Origin: Neoarius graeffei
Taxonomy: Eukaryota; Chordata; Actinopteri; Siluriformes; Ariidae
Direction: 5' to 3'
Assembly (NCBI RefSeq): GCF_027579695.1
Contig: NC_083579.1
Coordinates: 71,905,371-71,969,370 of the forward strand
Length of the DNA stretch: 64,000 nucleotides
In this document: one piece after another, positions 47,668-58,743 of the stretch
How positions within the stretch are numbered: position 1 is the stretch's first letter
Layout: each line of letters opens with the position of its first letter
Notes under the pieces: generated by a model
Told to the model about the DNA's origin: nothing
The model's database searches: none
Seen by the model: the letters and a program-made list of their open reading frames with translations, nothing else
Position numbers and translations under genes: made by a program

Positions 47668-49629
47668 GTCTGTGAATATTCTCAGTCATCCAGGTCATAG
47701 TAACTATGGGTGGTAAAAGAGAGCAACTGGACTTGCTTGAAAATTCTTGAAGACGTTTCACCTCTCATCCGAAAGGCTTCTTCAGTTCTGTCTGACTGGT
47801 AGGGAGTATCAGGTATTTATCCTCTCATGGATGAAAAGCTCATCTAAGGTGTCGTTGAGTCATCCTGTTGGCGTGGGTCACTGGTCACCTCTCATATACG
47901 GACTCCCCAAGATTCACAAGGAAGGAGCTCCACTCAGACCTATCATCAGCAGTATAAACTCTGTCACCTATAACATTGCCAAACACCTAGCCACCATCCT
48001 GGCTCCTCTTGTTGGGAATACGCTACATCACGTCAAAAACTCCCAAGATTTTGCTACTAAAGTTGCAGACCTCAAACTAGACTTAGATGAAACCATGGTT
48101 TCTTATGATGTCACTTCTCTTTTCACCTGCATTCCCACCACAGAAGCAGCTGAAGCTGTTAGAAAACGACTCCTTCAAGACAACACCTTACTGGATAGAA
48201 CGAACCTCACCACGGACCAGATTTGCACCCTGCTTGACCTCTGCCTGACTACCACTTATTTCCAGTTTAATGAAAGTTTCTACAGACAGAAGCATGGATG
48301 TGCCATGGGCTCACCGGTGTCCCCTATTGTGGCCAATCTTTACATGGAGGAAGTGGAACATAAAGCTTTGACCACTTTTTCAGGAGTTGCTCCCAGCCAC
48401 TGGTTCAGATACGTGGATGACACCTGGGTTAAAATCAAAGCCCATGAAGTGGAAGCCTTCTCTAAACACATCAATGCAGTGGATATCAACATCAATTTCA
48501 CTCGGGAGGACGTAAGTGGGAATAATCTAGCCTTCTTGGATTGTGATGTACACATTAGACAAGACAGAAGCCTTAGCATCGAGGTCTACCGGAAACCCAC
48601 ACACACGGACCAGTACCTACTCTTCGATTCTCACCACCCACTGGAACACAAATTGGGGGTCATCAGGACCTTGCAACACAGGGCTCAGAACATCCCTACA
48701 ACGGTAGAGGGAAAAGAGAAGGAGCAGAATCACATCAGGAAAGCACTTCAGAACTGTGGGTATCCCAACTGGTCTTTCTTCAAGAGCAGGAAAAGGAACA
48801 CAACGGACAAGGAGGATAACAGGAACAAACGCAAGAACATTGTCATTCCCTACATTTCTGGTCTATCTGAGAAACTCAGGAGGATTTTCTACAAACACAA
48901 CATTCCGGTACGTTTCAGACCCAGTAACACCCTGAAGCAGAAATTGGTCCACCCTAAGGACAGAATACCCAGACACAAACAGGACAACGTGGTGTATGCA
49001 ATTCAGTGCAGTGAGCAATGCACGGACTCGTATATTGGTGAAACCAAGCAACCGCTTCACAGGCGTATGGCTCAACACAGGAGAGCCAGTTCCTCAGGCC
49101 AGGACTCTGCTGTCTACCTTCATCTTAACAACAAAGGACACTCATTTCAGGATTCCAACGTACGCATTTTAGCCAGAGAGGATCGTTGGTATGAGCGAGG
49201 AGTTAAAGAAGCCATTTTTGTCAACCTGGAACGGCCATCACTGAACAGAGGTGGGGGTCTAAGACATAATTTATCAGCCACCTACAATGCAGTCCTTGGC
49301 ACACTTCCCAGACAACTGAATGCACACCAAAACCCAGCTGTTTTCAGTGGCTCACAGGAGGACAGAGAGAATCAGCATTCCATTGATCACCTTAACGGGC
49401 AATCCATTGATCACCCTAACGACTCTCGAGGCCATTCACATTCAGCCCCCAGTGACCCACGCCAACAGGATGACTCAACGACACCTTAGATGAGCTTTTC
49501 ATCCATGAGAGGATAAATACCTGATACTTCCTACCAGTCAGACAGAACTGAAGAAGCCTTTCGGATGAGAGGTGAAACGTCTTCAAGAATTTTCAAGCAA
49601 GTCCAGTTGCTCTCTTTTACCACCCATAG
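47668..49629 (+). mobile_element. Penelope-like element (PLE1) with inverted ends
   Basis: Inserted in the SINE with a perfect 13-base target duplication TCACACCTACAGT (47655-47667, 49630-49642). The last 181 bases (49449-49629) reappear inverted near the start (47704-47884) with about one mismatch. A 36-base leader (47668-47703) lies outside the left repeat. Direct repeats typical of complete elements are not seen. The near-identity of the repeats and the perfect target duplication point to a young insertion. Confidence 0.88.
47747..49489 (+). CDS. Penelope-type reverse transcriptase with GIY-YIG endonuclease, 580 aa frame
   Basis: Copies the element's RNA and nicks target DNA. Residues 1-46 come from the inverted repeat and are not part of the family protein. 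True homology begins near Y51 (YGLPKIHKEGAPLRPIIS). RT motifs: SYDVTSLFTCIP (D121), GCAMGSPVSPIVANLYM (184-200), YVDD (222-225), AFLDCDVHI (262-270). The GIY-YIG domain starts at VVYAIQC (415-421), with SYIGET (428-433), RRMAQHRR and ERGVKEAIF (483-491). The frame runs on to ATYNAVLGTL and a low-complexity tail ending in the right repeat. The N-terminal part of the usual RT is missing, so it is 5' truncated though uninterrupted. Confidence 0.88.
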   Translation: MKTFHLSSERLLQFCLTGREYQVFILSWMKSSSKVSLSHPVGVGHWSPLIYGLPKIHKEGAPLRPIISSINSVTYNIAKHLATILAPLVGNTLHHVKNSQDFATKVADLKLDLDETMVSYDVTSLFTCIPTTEAAEAVRKRLLQDNTLLDRTNLTTDQICTLLDLCLTTTYFQFNESFYRQKHGCAMGSPVSPIVANLYMEEVEHKALTTFSGVAPSHWFRYVDDTWVKIKAHEVEAFSKHINAVDININFTREDVSGNNLAFLDCDVHIRQDRSLSIEVYRKPTHTDQYLLFDSHHPLEHKLGVIRTLQHRAQNIPTTVEGKEKEQNHIRKALQNCGYPNWSFFKSRKRNTTDKEDNRNKRKNIVIPYISGLSEKLRRIFYKHNIPVRFRPSNTLKQKLVHPKDRIPRHKQDNVVYAIQCSEQCTDSYIGETKQPLHRRMAQHRRASSSGQDSAVYLHLNNKGHSFQDSNVRILAREDRWYERGVKEAIFVNLERPSLNRGGGLRHNLSATYNAVLGTLPRQLNAHQNPAVFSGSQEDRENQHSIDHLNGQSIDHPNDSRGHSHSAPSDPRQQDDSTTP

Positions 49630-50191
49630 TCACACCTACAGTCAATTTAGAGTCACCAGTTAACCTAACCTGCATGTCTTTGGACTGTGGGGGAAACCGG
49701 AGCACCTGGAGGAAACCCACGCGGACACGGGGAGAACATGCAAACTCCACACAGAAAGGCCCTCGCCGGCCACGGGGCTTGAACCCGGACCTTCTTGCTG
49801 TGAGGCGACAGCGCTAACCACTACACCACCGTGCCGCCCCCTCCAAAGTCAATACTTTGTAAAGCCACCTTTTGTCATTGCAGCCACCTTTTGCTGCAAT
49901 GACAGCTGCAATTCTCTTAGGGTATGTTTCTATTAGCTTAGCACATCTAGCCACCTGGGATTTTTGCCCATTCCTCAAGGCAAAACTGCTCCAACTCCTT
50001 CAAGTTAGATGGGTTGTGTTGGTGTACAACGATCTTCAAATAATGCCACATATTCTCAGTTGGATTGAGGTCTAGACTTTGACTAGGCCATTCCAAGACA
50101 TTGAAATGCTTCCCTTTAAACCACTCCAGTGTAGCTTTAGCAGTATGTTTAGGGTCATTGTCCTGCTGGAACGTGAACCTTCGTCCCAGTC

Positions 50192-51341
50192 AAGGGCGCA
50201 GATAGCACGGGGGACGGGGGGACATGTCCCCCCCCAGATTTATAGTGACCCCCATCTGTCCCCCCCACCCACCGTCCCTACGTAAGGCGCCACACATAGG
50301 TAGAAAAAGTGAGGATTAATGTTCCGTTAGTTAGACTAACTTACACTGCAGCACAAAGTTGAAATGGCAGCAGCAGCAGCCTTGTCAGTGATCAATCCAC
50401 ATTTTCCCCTTCTTGAATCGGTGTAGGCTGGAGCAGATCCTTGCAGAGTTGGGAAAGCAATGTGTTCATTTTCCACGTAATTCTCGGTTAATAACACTGC
50501 ACAGCTCATCCATTTGATAGCAGCGGTGTTTCTGCTATGACTAATGGTACGTTCAGTTGTACTCGTAAGTTGGAAGTTTGAAGTCGGAAAAGCATTGAAA
50601 TCCAGCATCTCCCAGCATAAATGTTGGGGTTTTCGTTTCATTTCATTAACTGGCCATTTTTTTCGAATTCCATGTTCCATGATGTCCCAGTTTTTAAACT
50701 GGGAAGCGCTCAGTTCTGAGGTTATGTTGCTCGGAGCTCCAAGTTCCGACTTCCAATGTAAATGTAACGCACCATCTCGACCCCGGGGTCCTAAGGGGAG
50801 CTGGGGACTTTGCCTGTCGCGGTAACCATAGTGATCATAAACAACTGTCTAATGACCGAGCTGGTGATCTTTCTGCCACATTAAGCCAGAGAAGAGGGGA
50901 AAAAAATCACAGCGTTTGTTTCAAGAACCAAAAGATGTAAATATCCTATGCCTGTTGCCTTTCCCAGATGTGACAAATACTTGTTTTGTAATGTTGAGTA
51001 GCTAGTCTGATAATAATAAGAAGGAATTTGGATTTACCTGAAGTAGGCTAAATGTAAAATAACAGCATTCTAGGCTGTAGGTGAATATCTTTTAATGTTG
51101 TTATTTTTATGTATAATGTTATTTTAATAAGCAGCAACTGTTAACTGAAATTATGAGATTCAAGATGTTAACATTGTCCTCCTGGCCTGTAGGCAATCCC
51201 TGGTGGGGTCAACAATGAAAAAACAAAAAACAATTACAACGTTTTTTCAAAAACCGAGCAATGTTGACCAGGTAGGCCTTTGTCTACCAGTGTTCATTCA
51301 ATTAGAAAACTCACAATTCGAATGTATATTGAAGCTTCAGT

Positions 51342-51413
<72 letters not shown>

Positions 51414-51483
51414 TTTACACAAAATGGAATCATTTGCTGACAGCTCAGTCCCCCCCAGTTCAAAAATCCTATCTGCGCCCCTT
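50192..51483 (+). mobile_element. hAT-type non-autonomous element keeping transposase exon 1
   Basis: Ends AAGGG(G)CGCAGATAG inverted; 8- to 9-base target duplication GTCCCAGTC (50183-50191, 51484-51492) as in hAT elements. At 51212 a frame reads MKKQKTITTFFQKPSNVDQ and then meets a CAG/GTAGGC donor, like the first exon of ZMYM1-like hAT transposases. The rest of the gene is gone. Includes CA and TA microsatellites (51342-51410). Confidence 0.75.
51342..51410. repeat. CA and TA microsatellite
   Basis: CA for about 20 bases then TA for about 46 bases. Confidence 0.95.
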
Positions 51484-52756
51484 GTCCCAGTCTCAAACCT
51501 CTGGCCGATTCAAACAGGTTTTCCTCCAGAATTGCCCTGTATTTAGTGCCATCCATCTTTTCTTTAATACTGACCAGCTTTCCTGTCCCTGCAGATGAAA
51601 AACATCCCCACAGGATGATGCTGCCACCACCATGCTTCACTGTAGGAATGGTTTTCTCAGGGCAATGGAAGTGTTGGGTTTGTGCCACACACGGCATTTC
51701 CCATGATGGCCAAAAATTTCAATTTTGGACTTCTCTGACCAGAGAATCTTCTTCCATGTGTTTAGGGAGTCTGCTACATGCTGTTGGGCAAATTCCAAAC
51801 ATGTTTTCTTATTTTTTCTTTAAGCAATAACTTTTTTTATGGCCACTCTTCCATAAAGCCCCGCTCTGTGGAGTGTACAGCTTAAAGTGGTCCTATGGAC
51901 AGATACTCCCATCTCCGCTGTGGATTTTTGCAGCTCCTTCAGTGTTATCTTTGGTGTCTTTGTTGCATCTCTGATCAATGCCCTCCATGCCCCGTCTGTG
52001 AGTTTTGGTGGGTGGCCTTCTCTTGTCAGGTTTGTAGTGGTGCCATACTCTTTCCATTTTGCTATAATGCATTTAACAGAGCTACCTAGGATATTCAAAG
52101 TTTGGGACATTTTTTTATGACCCAACCCTGATCTCTACTTCTCCACAACTTTGTCTCTGACCTGTTTGGAGACTCCTTGGTTTTCATGTTGCTTGCTTAG
52201 TAGTATTGCAGAGTCAGGATCTTTCCAGAACAGGTTTATTGATACAGATTACGTGTGACAGATCATGTGACACTTTGATTGCACACAGGTGGAACTTAAT
52301 CAAATAATTATGTGACTCTTGAAGTGAATTGGTTGGATCAGCTCTTATTTAGGGGTTTCATACAAAAGGGGGTGAATACCTATGCACACTCCAGATTTCT
52401 GTCTTTTCATCTTAATTATTGTTTGTGTCACTATAAAAAAATTAAAAAAATATTTGCACCTTTAAAGTGGTAGGCATGTTGTGTAAATCAAAGTGGACTA
52501 ACCCCCCCAATACATTTTAATTCCAGCTACAAAACAGGACAAACACCAAAGGGGATGAATAATTTGGCAAGACACTGAATGTCCCTCCACTTTATATGAC
52601 ACAGTAGAGCTCAGTGTTTAAGGTCTTTGAGTTAAATGAGTTAAATGAGTGAATACATGAAACAACAGCACCACCTAGATACAAGATGAATGCACACACA
52701 GTATCCTTACTTCTTTTAGTTTTTGTTCTGTGCTGTAGAGCATTTGCACCACAGTG

Positions 52757-53073
52757 TTACTCACAGCACACAAATACAGAGCATCATCTCCTGGATCCAA
52801 GTTCTTCACTGTTAAAGAGCCACTCTCAACTACAGTCTTAACTGCTTCATATTTGTCTTTATTGAATTTCCCATAATCTGGTTCACCACCAACCGTTGTG
52901 TAAACGAGGAGTGTAATTCCCTCCCCTGGAACCTGTTTAAACCAGTACATCTGATTATAAGTTATACCCTTATTGTGACTACAGTTCATTTCTACAGAGT
53001 CCCCTGGAGAACCCCAGATTATATCAGGCTTCTGGACAACACCACTTCCATCCACTTGACCTGTGAGAGAGAA

Positions 53074-53146
<73 letters not shown>

Positions 53147-53251
53147 ATTCAAATGCTGAAACAACTTAAAGATAAAGTGTTGTTGTGTTTGTAGTTGTGA
53201 AGTCTCACCAGAAAAGAGACAAAGTGTCAGAATAAGGAGGGCTGTGATCAT
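52757..53251 (-). CDS. TRBV: T-cell receptor V segment, family G member 2
   Basis: The leader exon (53209-53251) reads MITALLILTLCLFS and the V exon (52757-53060) begins GQVDGSGVVQKPDIIW. Cys in EMNCSHNKG, Trp in MYWFKQVPG, second Cys in DALYLCAVS; the TVVESGSLTVKNLDPGD framework 3 is a clear fish TRBV pattern. RSS: CACTGTG (52750-52756), 23 bases, ACAAAAACT (52718-52726). The heptamer has T at position 4 in every G gene. The intron contains a GATA repeat. CRE-like box 115 bases upstream of the ATG. Probably functional. Confidence 0.87.
53076..53145. repeat. GATA microsatellite in G2 intron
   Basis: About 17 units at the same place as in G1 and G3. Confidence 0.95.
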
Positions 53252-53365
53252 GTTGGACTCCTGGTGTTAAAGAGGGACACAGTGACCTGAACTGAACTCA
53301 TCTGACAGTGGGAGGAGGATAAATTAACTAGAACTGATCTCTGTCTATATATATGACAAAGGAAA

Positions 53366-53373
53366 TGACATCA
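53366..53373 (-). promoter_or_regulatory. CRE-like box of G2 promoter
   Basis: TGATGTCA in TGTGATGTCATTTCC, 115 bases upstream of the ATG. Confidence 0.55.
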
Positions 53374-53531
53374 CATGCTGTTGTTCTATCGACATAATGG
53401 TTTAATTTCGGAATAATATCAGCAGTTTGATGATTATTGTGACTTGTGATGTGGTTAAACAGGTGTCTGAGTCTGTAGAGTTGATTAGAGACAGGTTTTT
53501 GTTTTGAGGAGAGGACGTGTGTGACACTGTG

Positions 53532-54064
53532 TGTAATAAGCTGCACAGAAGTACAGAGCAGTGTGCAGCGCTTGGGTAGCTTTGGGGATTTGTAGAGAAA
53601 CCGATGACTCTCCATTTCCACTCACTGTAAAACTACCTTCATAATTTCCTTCATACTTTGGACTGGTACCATAAACATATCCGATGAGTTTCAAATTGGT
53701 GTCTTCATGTGTCCTCTGATACCACAGTATTATATTGTAATATTGGATGCTGTGTTTGCAGGTTAGAGTGACATTCTCTTCAGGTAAACACAACACATCA
53801 GCAGGACTTTGATGAACATCTTTACATATCAAAGAACCTAGGTTGAAAGAAAAGTGTTAAATCTAGATTTCTCTTGCATGTGTATTTTATTTGATCCAAT
53901 CCCACATGAAAAATAAATAACTTGCAACACATGCTTAGCAAAGTATAGAGCATAAATTATAATAAATGTTCAGTGTAACACATTCTCCATGGAGTTATAT
54001 CAACTCAAAGATTACCTGAGAGGCAGCTCACACAGATGATGAGGTTCAATGGAAATCTAATCAT
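53532..54064 (-). CDS. TRBV: T-cell receptor V segment, family F member 3
   Basis: Leader exon 54016-54064 ([16 protein letters not shown]), V exon 53532-53837. CDR1 SIQYYNI, CDR2 VYGTSPKYEG, end [19 protein letters not shown] (53525-53531) with ACAAAAACC 22 bases away. CRE-like box at 54167-54174, 103 bases from the ATG. Open and probably functional. Confidence 0.88.
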
Positions 54065-54166
54065 ATTGATTTTGTTAAACTGGTGTAAAGAGAAAATGAT
54101 CTCTGTCTGATTCAGTAAAATGTGATGGATGATCAGACTTCATAGTGTGCGTGAGGAGACAGGATG

Positions 54167-54174
54167 TGACATCA
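54167..54174 (-). promoter_or_regulatory. CRE-like box of F3 promoter
   Basis: TGATGTCA. A Penelope-like element is inserted only 18 bases further upstream, so F3 has lost its normal distal promoter neighbourhood. Confidence 0.55.
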
Positions 54175-54487
54175 TGACAGTGAAGAACACTGTCTGTGAA
54201 GATTCTCAGTCATCCAGGTCATAGTAAACTGTGGGTGGTAAAAGAGAGCAACTGGACTTGCTTGAAGATTCTTGAAGACGTTTCATCTCTCATCCGAAAG
54301 GCTTCTTCAGTTCTGTCTGACTAATAGGGAGTATCAGGTATTTATCCTCTATGGATGAAAAGCAATCCTAAGGTGTCGCTGAGTCATCCTGTTGGTGTGG
54401 GTCACTGGGGGCTGGGTGTGAACGACCTCGAGAGTCGTTGGGGTGATCAGTGGATTGCTGGTTTTCTCTGTCCTCCTGTGAGTCACA

Positions 54488-55207
54488 CTGTGCATTTACA
54501 TGCACATCCAAATCGAGCTACTGTCAGTAATCGAGCTAAGGGTCCCAGCAGGGGTGCCAGAGAAATCCAATCCTACATGCACACAAGGAAATCGAGCTAT
54601 TGTGTGAGGTACATTGTGCACTCGAGCCACAGGTGGCGTTACACACCCCATCGTGTTGGTACACTTCCAGTTGTCGTCATGAAGAAGAGCTATTCAAGAG
54701 TATAAACAAAGTTATCAGTTCCGTGTTCACAAGAAGAGTGTTTGTATGTACGAACAGAAGTGTTCCTAATAAAATGGCCACTAAGTTGAAGTTGATCTGT
54801 AATGGTGAACATATTAACTGTTAGCCTGCTAACATGCTAATAACTTACCAACTAATTGGGAATGGGTGCATACATGCCCAGACACAAGTGTTCCTAATAA
54901 AGTGGCAGCTAAGGTGACGTGTCATGCCGACCGAGGCTGTTGTGTTTCCCGCTTGTGGTCTCATCACTCGTCACTTCTGGAAGGGGCAGTGCTGAAGTAA
55001 GTAGCTCGACTACGTAGCTCGATAGGGTATACATGCACTAAGTAGCTCGGCTAAAATCGCATAATCTAGGTCGTGTAACTAGATTCCGAGAAATCAAGTT
55101 CGGTTCAATTTCAGCCTAGCTAAGGTGTTTCCATGGCATTTAGAACTTCGATTTCAGTCGAGCAACGGCAGAAATTTGATTTTCTCTATGTGCATGTAAA
55201 CGCACTG
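54488..55207. mobile_element. MITE in left arm of PLE2
   Basis: Inverted ends CTGTGCATTTACATGCACAT / CAGTGCGTTTACATGCACAT; probable 3-base target duplication (ACA/ACT). AATCGAGCTA-like words occur near both ends. Superfamily not assigned. Confidence 0.75.
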
Positions 55208-55461
55208 ACTGAAAACAGCTGGGTTTTGGTGTGCATTCAGTTGTCTGGGAAGTGTGCCAAGGACTGCATTGTAGGTGGCTGATAAATGATGTCTTAGACC
55301 CCCACCTCTTTTGTCAACTTGGAACGGCCATCACTGAACAGAGGTGGGGGTCTAAGACATCATTTATCAGCCACCTACAATGCAGTCCTTGGCATACTTC
55401 CCATACAACTGAATGCACACCAAAACCCAGCTGTTTTCAGTGACTCACAGGAGGACAGATA

Positions 55462-56296
55462 GCCCTTTTCCACCAAATCAGTTCCAGGGCTGGTTCGGGG
55501 CCAGTGCTTAGTTTGGAACCAGGTTTTCTATTTCCACTGACAAAGAACTGGCTCTGGGCCAGAAAAACCGGTTCCAGGGTAGCACCAACTCTTTGCTGGG
55601 CTAGAGGAAAGAACTGCTTACGTCAGCGGGGGGGGGCAGAGTTTTTAAGACCAACAACAATAGCAAGACCGCGAGAGGGCGCCATTTTTAAATAAGCAAC
55701 GAGATATCATGGATGCAGTAAAGCAGCAGTGGTCTGTGTTGTTGTTGCTGCTTCTTCTTCTTGTTCTCTGTTGCCCCTTTTCCACCAAAGCAGTTCCAGG
55801 GCTAGTTCGGGGACAGTGCTTAGTTTGGAACCGGGTTTTCTGTTTCCACTGTCAAAGAACTGGCTCTGGGGCCAGAAAAACCGATTCCAGGCTAGCACCA
55901 ACTCTTTGCTGGGCCAGAGGAAAGAACCGCTTACGTCAGCGGGGGGGGGGGCGGAGTTGTTAAGACCAACAACAATAACAAGACCGTGAAAGATCACCAT
56001 TTTTAAGTGACGAGAAGCAGCAGCTGTACAAATGCGAAGTCATCCATTATTATTATTGTTGTTGCTGTTGCTGCTGCTGCTTCTTCCGTGTTTTTGCTTC
56101 CATATTCGCGCCAAGGTTTATGCAAATGTAGCGACGTAACTGACGTATACAACGACGTAATGACGTGGCTTCCCTTAGCACCGCGAGCTATGGAAAAGCA
56201 AACTGGTTCTCAGCTGGCTCGCAAGCTGAACGAGTTGTGAACAAGCACCAGCACTGGCCCCGAACCAGCCCTGGAACTGATTTTGTGGAAAAGGGG
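55462..56296. mobile_element. MITE in right arm of PLE2, with internal duplication
   Basis: Inverted ends CCCTTTTCCACCAAATCAG / CCCCTTTTCCACAAAATCAG, with TA at both edges. The first 310 bases are repeated at 55773 onward, each copy with a G-run after CTTACGTCAGCG. Short frames are low-complexity only. Confidence 0.75.
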
Positions 56297-57682
56297 TAAG
56301 AGAGAACCAGCAATCCATTGATCACCCCAACGACTCTCGAGGTTGTTCACACCCAGCCCCCAGTGATCCACACCAACAGGATGACTCAACGACACCTTAG
56401 GATTGCTTTTCATCCATAGAGGATAAATACCTGATACTCCCTATTAGTCAGACAGAACTGAAGAAGCCTTTCCGATGAGAGGTGAAACATCTTCAAGAAT
56501 CTTCAAGCAAGTCCAGTTGCTCTCTTTTATCACCCACAGTGATGAACACTATGATCACACCCATTGCTCTGAAATTTGACGCTGCTGTTTTAAATATTAC
56601 ATGGAGAAGGACAAAAAGAGGCACATAGTACATAGTTTGTTTATCGCAGAATTATCATAAGAGCAAGACACTGGGTTTTTGTTTGTTTGTTTTCAGTGTA
56701 AATTCACTGCACTGTGATTTCCTGGCTTCAGATTTTCTGTTTTGTCCCAACCAGCTTTCGTGTCCCTGCAGATGAAAAACATCCCGACAGCATGAAGCTG
56801 CCACCACCATGCTTCACTGTAGGAATGGTGTTCTCAGGGTGTTGGGAAGTGTTGGGTTTTTGCTACACATGGCATTTCCCATGCATTTCAGAAATACCAA
56901 TTTTAGTCCATCTGACCAGAGAATCTTCTTTCATGTGTTTGAGGAGTGTGCCACATGCTGTCGGGCGAACTCCCAAATGTGTTTTCTTATTTTTTCTTTA
57001 AGCAATGGCTTTTTTTTCTGGCCACTCTTCCATAAAGCCCCGCTCTGTGGAGTGTATGGCTTAAAGTGGTCCTATGGACAGATACTCCCATCTCCGCTGT
57101 GGATCTTTGCAGCTCCTTCAGTGTTATCTTTGGTGTCTTTGTTGCATCTCTGATTAATGCCCTTCTTGCCCCGTCTGTGAGTTTTGGTGGGCGGGGCCTT
57201 CTCTTGTCAGGTTTGTAGTGGTGCCATATTCTTTCCATTTTGCTATAATGCATTTAATGGAGCTACCTGGGATATTCAACGTTTGGGATATTTTTTATGA
57301 CCAACCTTGATCTATACTTCTTCACAACTTTGTCTCTGACCTGTTTGGAGGCTCCTTGGTTTTCATGTTGCTTACTTAGCAGTGTTGCAGAGTCAGGGTC
57401 CTTCCAGAACAGGTTTATTGATACAGATTACGTGTGACAGATGATATGACACTTTGATTGCACACAGGTGGATCTTAATCAAATAATTATGTGACTATTG
57501 AAGTGAATTGGTTGGACCAGCTCTTATTTAGGGGTTTCATATGAAAGGGGCTGAATACCTATGCACACTCCAGATTTCTGTCTTTTCATCTTAATTATTG
57601 TTTGTGTCACTATAGAGGTTTTCGACCCACATGACCGTTGCCATGTCAACAAGTAGACGGCGCCATTTTGACGGTCACAAAT

Positions 57683-58156
57683 ATGGCGACTACCGGTAGC
57701 GATACACATGTTGATCATGACAAAGTCTCATTGTCGAGTATTTTATCCGGCCTAGATGACGCGAGTAAGAAGCGATATCACCAGAAAATCAATGATGCTG
57801 GTGTACGTGATCCGTACACGTTACCAGGCTATCTTTTTCTGGCTTTGCAGCGCTGCAGCGCGGGTGATCTTCCTGACCTGCAGTCAGGCGTGTGGGAAAT
57901 ACCAGGGAAAAAACATAAAAGAAAAAGGAGCGAGATGCAGAAAACACCTTCACTATCCAGCGACGTAGGGCATTTACAGGGTGAGCAGAGGGAGAGGTAT
58001 TTGCAAAAATTGAGGTTAGCAGGCTTAGAGAACGACATTTACCTGCTTCCACCAGGATTGCTCACTGACGTACGGAAGTACACGAAGCCCTCGTCTTTAC
58101 CTGACTTCGGCCCACATGATCTGTGTACCTATGTCGTTAAAAACCAGGCTGGGTAA
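57683..58156 (+). CDS. Exon 1 of an ISL2EU-like transposon protein (unverified)
   Basis: Start chosen at the second Met (AATATGGCGACT). The frame reads DKVSLSSILSGLDDASKKRY, DAGVRDPYTL, GDLPDLQSGVWEI, a basic KKHKRKRS stretch, then YLLPPGLLTDVRKY and SLPDFGPHDLCTYVV. The frame ends at TAA within CTGG/GTAACA, which looks like a splice donor, so this would be a first exon with the rest deleted. The paired motifs 'DPY..' and 'LPD....' recall the N-terminus of YqaJ-containing transposon proteins. I cannot confirm the family. Confidence 0.5.
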   Translation: MATTGSDTHVDHDKVSLSSILSGLDDASKKRYHQKINDAGVRDPYTLPGYLFLALQRCSAGDLPDLQSGVWEIPGKKHKRKRSEMQKTPSLSSDVGHLQGEQRERYLQKLRLAGLENDIYLLPPGLLTDVRKYTKPSSLPDFGPHDLCTYVVKNQAG

Positions 58157-58400
58157 CATGCCTACATCAGCGGGTCGTCCCTGGAGCCGGTGGTCGCCAT
58201 CTTATTACAGCTAAGGTTTGTTCACATTTTCATTTACTTTCGGTCCTCAGGATAAACAAAATGTTATTAAATGTCATTGAAATAACTTCTTAGTCTGTTG
58301 AGACATGGCCCGTTATAAATTTGCTGTTACCAGGCAATGACCAAGAACTGTATTAGGGTCGGTGTAGTTGTAGCAGTGCACTAGCAGCTAGCTGTTAGCA

Positions 58401-58743
58401 CTAGCTAATGTCAACAACAGTAGCTGGTATGTTACTGTAGCAATGTTTACGTTCAGTCATTTGGATGACTATTAAAACCTTTCAGTCTCAAGTTTTTCCT
58501 TTACTGTATTTACTAGTTTACTGAGCTAGCGCGCTCAGGCAGGCTGGGAGCGAGCGTGCTAGCTCGGGCAGGCTGGGAGCGAGCGCGCTCGCTCCCAGCC
58601 TGCCTGAGCGCGCTAGCTCAGTAAACTAGTAAATACAGTAAAGGAAAAACTTGAGACTGAAAGGTTTTAACAGTCATCCAAATGACTGAACGTAAGCATT
58701 GCTACAGTAACATACCAGCTACTATGTTGTTGACATTAGCTAG
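58401..58743. repeat. Long palindrome, arms of about 156 bases
   Basis: Arms 58401-58556 and 58586-58743 are inverted copies with few mismatches, around a 29-base centre that is itself a partial duplicate of the arm tip; CGAGCGCGCTCG forms a zero-loop core at about 58580-58591. Confidence 0.9.

Larger units (their letters stand above)
47486..49839 (-). mobile_element. SINE split by a Penelope-like element
   Basis: SINE halves 47486-47654 and 49643-49839, reversed. Target duplication CCTCCAAAGTC (47475-47485, 49840-49850) inside the Tc1-like element. Confidence 0.9.
47264..52577 (-). mobile_element. Tc1-like element TcA, copy 3, both ends kept, with nested insertions
   Basis: Left end CAGTGTCTTG (47264) and the right end, its inverse (to 52577), bound the copy. 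It is interrupted by a SINE (47486-49839, itself split by a Penelope-like element) and by a hAT-type element (50192-51483). Transposase fragments on the minus strand: 51546-51700 ([18 protein letters not shown]) and 51820-52125 (KKMSQTLNI, HRTTLSCTLHRA). Broken. Confidence 0.85.
54192..56535. mobile_element. Penelope-like copy 2 (PLE2), palindromic, with two nested MITEs
   Basis: Target duplication ACAGTGAAGAACACT / ACAGTGATGAACACT (54177-54191, 56536-56550), 14 of 15. Both arms are copies of the PLE1 3' end in opposite orientation, meeting at a 30-base loop (55310-55339) next to AGACCCCCACCTCT and its inverse. No RT or endonuclease frame is left. The left arm holds a MITE at 54488-55207, the right arm another at 55462-56296. 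Confidence 0.85.

Noticed and set aside
49560-49590. Hammerhead-like CGGATGAG...GAAAC in the Penelope ends
   Set aside because: Penelope elements can carry hammerhead ribozymes, but the core CTGATGA has a mismatch and stem II would be a single weak pair.
55709-56240. Small frames with poly-Leu or poly-Ala
   Set aside because: Trinucleotide repeats inside a MITE, no initiation context or family.
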